Source: Streptomyces albidus (ex Kaewkla and Franco 2022) (GTDB lineage Bacteria > Actinomycetota > Actinomycetes > Streptomycetales > Streptomycetaceae). From it: a DNA stretch of 64,000 nt. Shown here piece after piece: positions 58,275 through 64,000 of the stretch (position 1 is the first letter of the stretch; each line of letters opens with the position of its first letter). Made by a program: the position numbers and the translations under genes. The stretch is taken from the NCBI RefSeq assembly GCF_013870515.1, contig NZ_JACBXA010000005.1, positions 23,947 through 87,946 on the forward strand. Direction: 5' to 3'. The notes under the pieces were generated by a model, which did not search any database, was not told the origin of the DNA, and saw nothing but the letters and a program-made list of their open reading frames with translations.

Positions 58275-58493
58275 GTGACGAACCCCTTCGAGGACCCGGA
58301 CGCCGATTACTTCGTCCTCGTCAACGACGAGGGCCAGCACTCGCTGTGGCCCGCGTTCGCGGACGTACCCGAAGGCTGGACCGTGGCACACGGCGAGGAC
58401 CGCCGGGAGGCCTGCCTGGACTACATCAACGAGAACTGGACGGACATGCGGCCCAGAAGCCTCGCCGAATCGATGGGTTCCGCGCCGTGTTGA
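58275..58493 (+). CDS. MbtH-like NRPS accessory protein
   Basis: The 72-residue protein carries the MbtH signature: [24 protein letters not shown], here with the invariant residues in NDEGQ, SLWP and GW, then [15 protein letters not shown]. MbtH-like proteins bind A domains and are needed for the solubility or activity of many actinobacterial ones. The GTG start follows GGGAGAGCAA, 35 bases after the NRPS2 stop. The stop overlaps the start of the aryl-AMP ligase gene. Confidence 0.93.
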   Translation: MTNPFEDPDADYFVLVNDEGQHSLWPAFADVPEGWTVAHGEDRREACLDYINENWTDMRPRSLAESMGSAPC

Positions 58494-60172
58494 GCGAAGC
58501 GACGGACCGGCCGGGCCGGGACACGCAGCAACCCGGGCAGCACGCGGCGAACCTGCTCGACGGATTCGTGCCGTGGCCCGAGGAAGTGGCGGCCCGTTAT
58601 CGGCGGGAGGGCTACTGGCAGGGCCGGACGCTGGGCGGACTGCTTCGGGACTGGGCGGAACGCTACGGACCGCGCACCGCACTGGTCCACGGCGACAGCC
58701 GGTTCACCTACGCCGAGTTGGACGCCGCCGCCGACCGCCGTGCCGCCGGACTGCAGGACCTGGGCGTGCAGCCGGGCGACCGGGTCGTCGTCCAACTCCC
58801 CAACGTGCCCGAGTTCGTGGTCGTCTGCTTCGCTCTGTTCCGCCTGGGGGCAGTGCCTGTGATGGCGCTTCCCAGTCACCGCCGTACCGAGATCCGGCAT
58901 CTGTGCGAGCTCTCCGGAGCTGTCGCGTACGTCGTCGCGGACACCTTCGACGGCTTCGACTACAGAGACCTGGCGCGCGAACTGGACGCGGGGGTGGACA
59001 CCCTGCGGCATGTGCTGGTGCTGGGCGATCCGGCAGAGTTCACGTCGCTGGAGAAGGTGGACGCCGAGCCGCGTGCCACGGCGTCGCCCGATCCCGCCGG
59101 GGTGGCCGTACTGCTGCTCTCGGGCGGCACCACAGGAGTTCCCAAGCTCATCCCGCGCACGCACGACGACTACGCGTACAACTTGCGTGCCAGCGCGGAG
59201 GTCTGCGGTTTCGACGAGTCGACCGTCTACCTCGCGGCGCTGCCGATCGCCCACAACTTCCCGCTGGCCTGCCCCGGCATCCTCGGCGTGATGCACACCG
59301 GCGGGCGCGTCGTACTGGCGGCCAACGGCAACCCGCCGGAGGCGTTCCCCCTGATCGAGAAGGAAGGGGTGACCGCGACCGCGCTCGTACCGCCGCTCGC
59401 ACTGCTGTGGATGCAGGCCGCCGAGTGGGTGCCCGCCGACCTCTCCAGTCTGCGGCTGCTCCAGGTGGGCGGAGCACGTCTGGCGTCCGACGCCGCAGCC
59501 AGAGTCGGCCCCACACTCGGATGCCGTCTCCAGCAGGTCTTCGGCATGGCCGAGGGGCTGCTCAACTACACGCGGCTCGACGACCCCGAGGAGCTGGTGA
59601 CCACCACTCAGGGCCGTCCTCTCGCCCCCGCCGACGAGGTGCGCGTGGTGGACGCCGCCGGCGAGGAGGTCCCCGTGGGCGAGCTGGGGGAGCTGTGGGT
59701 GCGCGGCCCGTACACGCTGCGGGGTTACTACCAGGCGGAGGAGTACAACCGCACCGCGTTCACCGAGGACGGCTTCTACCGTTCCGGCGACCTCGTGCGG
59801 CGCGGACCGACCGGCCATCTGTCGGTCGAGGGCCGCATCCGCGATGTGATCAACCGCGGCGGGGAGAAGGTCTCCGCCACGGAGATCGAGGACCACCTCG
59901 TGGCCCACCCCTCCATACGCGATGCCGCCGTGGCCGCGCTGCCCGACGAGATGCTCGGCGAGCGGATCTGCGCCTTCGTGATACCCGACGGGGATCCCCC
60001 GGGCCTCGTCACCGTGAAGCGCTTCCTGCGCGAACGCGGGCTGGCCGAGTACAAGCTGCCCGACCGGCTGGAGCTGGAGGAGTCATGGCCGCTCACCAGC
60101 GTCGGGAAGATCAGCAAGCAGCAGCTGGCAGCCGAACTGGCCCGCCGTATCGCCCCGGGGGAGCCCCGATGA
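58487..60172 (+). CDS. salicyl-AMP ligase (EntE/DhbE/YbtE family)
   Basis: A 561-residue stand-alone aryl-acid adenylating enzyme, very like DhbE along its length ([36 protein letters not shown], then VGKISKQQL). The pocket motif is HNFPLACPG: Asn257, Phe258 and Cys262 align with DhbE 235, 236 and 240, and Leu359 with DhbE 337. DHB-activating enzymes have Tyr, Ser and Val at the last three; salicylate-activating YbtE and PchD have Phe, Cys and Ile/Leu. Salicylate is therefore the predicted substrate, matching the salicylate synthase next door. It should load the aryl carrier at 61571. The start is GTG 58487 or TTG 58490, both overlapping the MbtH gene, with no strong ribosome site. Confidence 0.9.
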   Translation: MLSEATDRPGRDTQQPGQHAANLLDGFVPWPEEVAARYRREGYWQGRTLGGLLRDWAERYGPRTALVHGDSRFTYAELDAAADRRAAGLQDLGVQPGDRVVVQLPNVPEFVVVCFALFRLGAVPVMALPSHRRTEIRHLCELSGAVAYVVADTFDGFDYRDLARELDAGVDTLRHVLVLGDPAEFTSLEKVDAEPRATASPDPAGVAVLLLSGGTTGVPKLIPRTHDDYAYNLRASAEVCGFDESTVYLAALPIAHNFPLACPGILGVMHTGGRVVLAANGNPPEAFPLIEKEGVTATALVPPLALLWMQAAEWVPADLSSLRLLQVGGARLASDAAARVGPTLGCRLQQVFGMAEGLLNYTRLDDPEELVTTTQGRPLAPADEVRVVDAAGEEVPVGELGELWVRGPYTLRGYYQAEEYNRTAFTEDGFYRSGDLVRRGPTGHLSVEGRIRDVINRGGEKVSATEIEDHLVAHPSIRDAAVAALPDEMLGERICAFVIPDGDPPGLVTVKRFLRERGLAEYKLPDRLELEESWPLTSVGKISKQQLAAELARRIAPGEPR

Positions 60173-61578
60173 CCACAACCTCGCTGTCGACTTCTGGAGG
60201 TGGCGCCGCAGTGGAGGCCCCGATTCAGCGATATCACTGCACGACCGTCCCCTTCAGCGGGGATCCCGTGCTGGTCGCCGCACGCCTGGCCGGCGCGGTG
60301 ACGAGCGGCCCGTATCTCGTCTACGAGAACGCCGGCACCTATTCGATCGGAATGGGCGCCGCGGCCGAACTGACCGTGGAGCGCACCGAGGTGCGGCTGC
60401 GGACCGGCGAGGGCGTCAACGCCGCCCCGTGGAGCGAGCGCCCTCTCGACGAGGTCGCACGGCTGACCGCGCAGTTCCCCGTGGAGGACTGGCGGGCCTA
60501 CGGCATCGCGTCCTTCGAGCTGTCGTACGCCAACGCCGGTCTCCCCGCCGACGGGGGTGACGCGCCCCTGCTGCACCTGTTCGTACCCGAGAGCGAGGTG
60601 CGCCTGAAGGACGGCGAGGCACTCGTCCGCAGCCTCGACCCCGGGCGGCTGCCGGAGCTGACGGCACTCGTCAGTGAGCCGACGGCCGAGCCCGGTCACC
60701 GCGCGGAGCACGTCGACATCGAGCGCAGCGGCGACAGCGAGGCCTACTGCAAGATCGTGCACGAGGCGGTCGAGGAGATCCGCAGCGGCAAGCTGCAGAA
60801 GGTCGTCCTCTCCCGTGTCGTACCGCTGCCGTCCCGGTTCGACCCCGCCGCGACGTACGTGCTCGGGCGCCGGCGCAACAATCCGGCACGGTCGTTCCTG
60901 CTCGACGTCGGCGGCCTGCGGGCAGTGGGGTTCAGCCCGGAGACGGTCGTCGAGGTCACCGCGGACGGTCACGTGGTGACCCAGCCGCTGGCCGGCACCC
61001 GCAGGCTCACCGAGGACGGCGAGGAGAACCGGCGTCTGCACGACCAGCTTCTCAGCGACAGCAAGGAGATCTTCGAGCACGCCATCTCCGCCAAGGTCGC
61101 CTATGACGAACTGGCCGAGCTGTGCGTCCCGGGAACCGTGGCCGTGAACGACCTGATGAGCATCAAGGAACGCGGCACCGTCCAGCATCTCGCGTCCTCG
61201 GTCTCCGGGCGGCTCCCCGAGGGCGTGCGGAACTGGGACGCGCTCACGGCGCTCTTTCCCGCCGTCACGGCGTCAGGGGTGCCCAAGTCCGCGGCGTACG
61301 AGTGCATCCAGCGCTACGAGCAGGGCGAACGCGGGCTCTACAGCGGCACGGTGCTGACGGTCGACGAGGACGGGACCATGGACGCCGCCCTCACACTGCG
61401 GACCGTCTTCGAACAGGGCGGCCTGGCCTGGCTGCGGGCCGGAGCAGGCGTCGTCGAACAGTCCGACCCCGAGCGGGAGTTCGAGGAGACGTGCGAGAAG
61501 CTGCGCAGCGTCGCGCTCAACATCGTGCCCGCCGAGGAGACCGACACGAACAAGGGGAATGGAGCGCGCGATGCGTGA
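60169..61578 (+). CDS. salicylate synthase, MbtI/YbtS/Irp9-like
   Basis: A chorismate-utilising enzyme of 469 residues. The C-terminal two thirds match MbtI closely: LQKVVLSR (with the catalytic Lys), LAGTRRL, SKEIFEHAISAK, MSIKERGTVQHLAS, ALFPAVTASGVPK, GLYSGTV and RAGAGVVEQSDPEREFEET. These are the segments that bind magnesium and chorismate. The overall likeness is to the bifunctional salicylate synthases, which isomerise chorismate and then eliminate pyruvate, more than to plain isochorismate synthases such as DhbC. The length of about 450-470 also fits. The ATG overlaps the ligase stop (ATGA); a GTG at 60211 behind CTGGAGG is an alternative start. Confidence 0.88.
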   Translation: MTTTSLSTSGGGAAVEAPIQRYHCTTVPFSGDPVLVAARLAGAVTSGPYLVYENAGTYSIGMGAAAELTVERTEVRLRTGEGVNAAPWSERPLDEVARLTAQFPVEDWRAYGIASFELSYANAGLPADGGDAPLLHLFVPESEVRLKDGEALVRSLDPGRLPELTALVSEPTAEPGHRAEHVDIERSGDSEAYCKIVHEAVEEIRSGKLQKVVLSRVVPLPSRFDPAATYVLGRRRNNPARSFLLDVGGLRAVGFSPETVVEVTADGHVVTQPLAGTRRLTEDGEENRRLHDQLLSDSKEIFEHAISAKVAYDELAELCVPGTVAVNDLMSIKERGTVQHLASSVSGRLPEGVRNWDALTALFPAVTASGVPKSAAYECIQRYEQGERGLYSGTVLTVDEDGTMDAALTLRTVFEQGGLAWLRAGAGVVEQSDPEREFEETCEKLRSVALNIVPAEETDTNKGNGARDA

Positions 61579-61849
61579 GGAGACGAACAACGGGCCGCTC
61601 GGCCTCGACGAGATGCGTTCGGCGGTTGCCGCCCAGATCGGGGTGGAGGAGAGCGCCGTCGGGGACGGCAGCGATCTGATCGAACTCGGGCTGGACTCCA
61701 TGGCGATGATGACGCTCGCCACGCGCTGGCGGTACCGCGGCGTCGAGGTCAGCCTGCGTGAGCTCTACGAGAACCCCACCCTGCTCGGCTGGTACGAGCT
61801 GGCCTCCCGCAGCCGCGAGGAGGCCGGCGCGGGCGGCTCCGACCGATGA
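61571..61849 (+). CDS. aryl carrier protein
   Basis: A 92-residue free carrier resembling the C-terminal ArCP of EntB: LIELGLDSMAMMTLATRWR, with Ser43 as the phosphopantetheine site, then LYENPTLLGWYELAS. It should carry the salicyl group from the AMP ligase to the starter C domain of NRPS1. The ATG at 61571 has GGAG six bases upstream and overlaps the salicylate synthase end; an ATG at 61559 is less well placed. The end overlaps the thioesterase start (ATGA). Confidence 0.9.
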   Translation: MREETNNGPLGLDEMRSAVAAQIGVEESAVGDGSDLIELGLDSMAMMTLATRWRYRGVEVSLRELYENPTLLGWYELASRSREEAGAGGSDR

Positions 61850-62670
61850 CGTCTTCCGTCACCGCACACGAGGCGAGGAAACGAGGAGTTGCCTTGGAGA
61901 CCCACGACGACACGGCCGCGCGGTGCAAGCTCTGGTTCCGCACACCGAGGCCGAGGCCCGACGCCCGGATGCGTCTGCTCTGCTTCCCGCACGCCAGCGG
62001 TTCGGCGAGCTTCTTCCGTGACTGGCAGTCCCACCTGCCGGAGACGGTCGAGGTACGGACCGTGCAGTACCCCGGGCGGGAGGACCGGATCGTCGAGCCG
62101 GTCATGGAGAACCTGGAGGAACTCGCCCAGGCCGTGGCGGAGGCGTCACGCCCGCTGGCGGACCGTCCGCTCGCCCTGTTCGGACACAGCATGGGCTCCG
62201 TGGTCGCCTACGAAGTGGCGCAGCGGATGCCGCAGTTCGGCGTGCGTCCCGAGATGCTGTTCGTCTCCGGCCTGCCCGCCCCGCACCGGCAGCGCCGCGC
62301 GATGGTGCACGAGCGGGACGACGCGGGGCTGCTCCAGGAGCTGCGCAGGCTCGACGGAAGCAGCTCCGAAGTGCTGGACGACCCCGAGCTCCGCGAGCTG
62401 ATCCTCGGTGCCGCCCGCGGCGACTACCGGATGCTGGAGACCTACGAGCACAGCGGCCACCCGCCCCTGGACATCCCGGTCCACGGCTTCATCGCCGACC
62501 AGGACACCGAAGTGACCGAGTCCGAGGCACGGGAGTGGCGGGAGACGACCACCCGGGAGTTCGACCTGCGGCAGTTCGAGGGCGACCACTTCTATCTCGT
62601 ACCGCGGCGCGCCGAGCTGCTCGAAGAGCTGATGGAGCGGCTCGCCCCGACGGTCAAGGCTCCGGCGTGA
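61846..62670 (+). CDS. type II thioesterase
   Basis: A 274-residue alpha/beta hydrolase of the external thioesterase family. The nucleophile is Ser115 in FGHSMGS, the catalytic His is in EGDHFYLVP, and LCFPHASGSASFF and YPGREDR are the family's N-terminal marks. Such enzymes remove wrongly loaded or stalled acyl groups from carrier domains. A TTG codon further in could also start a shorter form without the first 16 residues. It is coupled by four-base overlap to the carrier gene and its stop overlaps a possible start of the flavin reductase. Confidence 0.9.
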   Translation: MTSSVTAHEARKRGVALETHDDTAARCKLWFRTPRPRPDARMRLLCFPHASGSASFFRDWQSHLPETVEVRTVQYPGREDRIVEPVMENLEELAQAVAEASRPLADRPLALFGHSMGSVVAYEVAQRMPQFGVRPEMLFVSGLPAPHRQRRAMVHERDDAGLLQELRRLDGSSSEVLDDPELRELILGAARGDYRMLETYEHSGHPPLDIPVHGFIADQDTEVTESEAREWRETTTREFDLRQFEGDHFYLVPRRAELLEELMERLAPTVKAPA

Positions 62671-62711
62671 TGGACGGCTCTTCCCCTACTCCTGTGAAGG
62701 AGCACGGATCC

Positions 62712-63323
62712 GTGACACAGCACACCGCACCGCCCGGCGGTCCTCCCGTGGAGGAGGCGTTCCCACCGGAACAGTTCCGCCGGCTCATGAGCACCTTTCC
62801 GAGCGGTGTCGCTGTCGTGACCGCTCTCGGCGAGGACGGCGCCCCGTACGGCATGACCGTCTCCTCCCTGTGCAGCGTCTCCCTCGACCCGGCGATGCTG
62901 CTCGTGTGTCTGCGTACCGGCAGCGAGACGTTGGGCGTGCTTCACCAGACCGGCGCCTTCGCGGTCAACCTGCTGCAGAGCAACGGCGAGGAGTGCGCCG
63001 CGCGCTTCTCCTCGCGCGAGCCGCGGCGGTTCTCCGGCATCGCCTGGGAGCCGACCCCCCGGTGGTCGCTGCCCGCTCTGCGTGATCACGCGCACACCAC
63101 CGTCGAGTGCGTTCTCCACCAGGCTGTGGAAGCCGGAGACCACACCATCGTGACCGGCCGCGTGGACGGCACCGTGCAGCTGGACGCGCAGCCGAGGCCG
63201 CTTGTGTACGGGCTGCGCCGCTACGCGGAGTGGCCCGGACCAGATGCAGGCGAGGAAGCGAACGTGCCGGGGGTCTCCCTGGAAGCCCGGCAGATCAACG
63301 GAAACAGGAGGAGATCGATATGA
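62712..63323 (+). CDS. flavin reductase (HpaC-like)
   Basis: The protein is a flavin reductase domain of about 200 residues: FRRLMSTFPSGVAVVTA, YGMTVSSLCSVSLDPAMLLVCL and FAVNLLQSNGEECAARFSS. It makes free FADH2 or FMNH2 from NAD(P)H, as required by flavin halogenases. The intact halogenase at 30946 is the likely client; the halogenase-like paralogue could be another. I prefer the GTG at 62712 because GAAGGAG lies just upstream; an in-frame ATG at 62670 overlapping the thioesterase stop would add 14 residues. The stop overlaps the ferredoxin start. Confidence 0.88.
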   Translation: MTQHTAPPGGPPVEEAFPPEQFRRLMSTFPSGVAVVTALGEDGAPYGMTVSSLCSVSLDPAMLLVCLRTGSETLGVLHQTGAFAVNLLQSNGEECAARFSSREPRRFSGIAWEPTPRWSLPALRDHAHTTVECVLHQAVEAGDHTIVTGRVDGTVQLDAQPRPLVYGLRRYAEWPGPDAGEEANVPGVSLEARQINGNRRRSI

Positions 63324-63547
63324 GTGGCGGTTGGAAGGTCGGTGTCGACGTCGGTCTCTGCGTCGGATCCGGCCTGTGCCAAGGGCTGGCTCCGGAGCAC
63401 TTCGGGCCCGGCGAGGACGGGAGCACCGAAGCGCTCCGGACCGGGATCGAACCCGATGACGCCGTGTACGACGCGGCTTGGGGATGCCCCGGCGAGGCCA
63501 TCAGCATCGTGGAGGTCGATACAGGCAATGTCGTCAGCCCGAGTTGA
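63320..63547 (+). CDS. [3Fe-4S] ferredoxin, P450 partner type
   Basis: A 75-residue ferredoxin with three cluster cysteines: two in LCVGSGLCQG and one in AWGCPGEAI. The second position of the first motif lacks the extra Cys of 4Fe-4S proteins, so a [3Fe-4S] cluster is expected. Ferredoxins of this kind donate electrons to bacterial P450s, and the P450 at 27417 is the only one in the window. The ATG follows GGAGGAGATCGAT and overlaps the flavin reductase stop. Confidence 0.92.
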   Translation: MSGGWKVGVDVGLCVGSGLCQGLAPEHFGPGEDGSTEALRTGIEPDDAVYDAAWGCPGEAISIVEVDTGNVVSPS

Positions 63548-64000
63548 CCCCGTACGCTCCTGGCCCGCATCCGGCAGCGAGGAGTCCCCGGACGCCCGGG
63601 ACATCTTCCTCGTCGAACCGGCGCACCCGGCGGACCCGGCCCGTCACCACGAGGTGGACCTGGAGGCCGCGCTCGCCCGGGTGACGGAGGCGCTGCAGGA
63701 CCTCACCGCGGTGATGGAGGCCCGCCATCTGGCCTCCGCCCCGCCGTCACAGGAGGGGACGAGGCCGCGTGCCGTCGGCAGGCGAAGCCCCAGCAGCAGC
63801 CGCGAGCAGCTCACGTTGCGGGAGGAGGAGGTGCTGGGCCTGGTGGCGTCGGGCCTCTCCAACCGCCTGATCGGACGCCGGCTGAACATCTCCGAGCACA
63901 CGGTCAAGGCCCACCTGGGCGGTGTGTACCGGAAGTTGGGCGTCTCGGGGCGTGCGGAGGCGGTGGCGTCGGCGCAGCGCCACGGGCTCTTCGCCGACGG
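63528..64000 (+). CDS. LuxR-family regulator, C-terminus cut by window edge
   Basis: Reading from ATG 63528 gives 157 residues without a stop before the edge. After about 90 residues of low-complexity, Pro/Ala/Arg-rich sequence comes a LuxR/GerE helix-turn-helix: LTLREEEVLGLVASGLSN, IGRRLNISEHTVKAHLGGVYRKLGV. No receiver or ATP-binding domain is present, so it is a small DNA-binding protein. The start has GGAGG 12 bases upstream and lies inside the last 20 bases of the ferredoxin gene, so the two are probably co-transcribed. It may be a second regulator of the cluster. Confidence 0.82.
   Translation, partial: MSSARVDPVRSWPASGSEESPDARDIFLVEPAHPADPARHHEVDLEAALARVTEALQDLTAVMEARHLASAPPSQEGTRPRAVGRRSPSSSREQLTLREEEVLGLVASGLSNRLIGRRLNISEHTVKAHLGGVYRKLGVSGRAEAVASAQRHGLFAD

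Noticed and set aside
58487..61849. Reading the right-hand block as a 2,3-DHB catecholate siderophore set (DhbE/DhbC)
   Set aside because: The ligase pocket (Phe, Cys, Leu) and the MbtI-like chorismate enzyme both point to salicylate, and no siderophore uptake gene or iron box was seen.
1..64000. tRNA, rRNA, CRISPR arrays, insertion sequences, phage or integrase genes
   Set aside because: I saw no such signature on either strand; no transposase-like protein and no regular short repeats with spacers.

Overview
The window is high-GC actinobacterial DNA, very probably Streptomyces. Supporting signs are third-position G/C in every gene, frequent GTG and TTG starts, tight ATGA/GTGA overlaps, and rare TTA (bldA) codons in four genes. 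Nearly all of it is one secondary-metabolite locus built around two giant nonribosomal peptide synthetases. Both ends run off the window.

Left arm (1-15005). A PhzD-like isochorismatase (cut by the left edge), a 2,3-dihydro-aryl dehydrogenase and a class II DAHP synthase form a minus-strand chorismate-to-aromatic-acid block. Opposite them lie a glycosyltransferase, dTDP-glucose 4,6-dehydratase, glucose-1-phosphate thymidylyltransferase and a VOC protein. Next come a flavin monooxygenase, a short-chain reductase, a KAS III-like enzyme with Ser in place of the catalytic Cys, a MoeZ-like E1/rhodanese protein, a cysteine desulfurase and a TTA-containing LuxR regulator.

Middle (15272-32625). A tightly coupled operon encodes a tandem SagB-type oxidase, a stand-alone adenylating enzyme, a carrier protein, a DapB-like reductase, a class II aldolase, a phosphopantetheinyl transferase and an acyl-CoA dehydrogenase. 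It looks like a carrier-bound precursor pathway of unknown product. After it come a membrane acyltransferase, a second SDR, a divergent TetR/MFS efflux pair, a small membrane protein, a P450 and two flavin-halogenase-family proteins, of which only the second keeps the halogenase signature.

Right arm (32735-64000). NRPS1 reads C-A(Cys)-T / C-A-T-E / C-A-MT-T-E. NRPS2 reads C-A-T / C-A(Phe)-MT-T / C-A(Val-like)-T-TE. Behind them are MbtH, an aryl-AMP ligase with a salicylate-type pocket, an MbtI-like salicylate synthase, an aryl carrier protein, a type II thioesterase, a flavin reductase (for the halogenase and/or monooxygenase), a [3Fe-4S] ferredoxin (for the P450) and a LuxR regulator cut by the right edge.

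Reading the parts together (inference): salicylate primes NRPS1, giving salicyl-Cys-(D)X2-(D,N-Me)X3-X4-(N-Me)Phe-Val-like. This peptide would be chlorinated, oxidised by the P450 and glycosylated. A second chorismate-derived aromatic acid and a sulfur-handling gene pair may add further units. I cannot name a known compound with this gene set. Control appears layered: bldA-dependent TTA codons in the DAHP synthase, rmlB, the LuxR gene and NRPS1, plus a TetR operator motif (CCTAG-N5-TTAGG) found both at the TetR/MFS promoter and about 21 kb away before the sugar operon.
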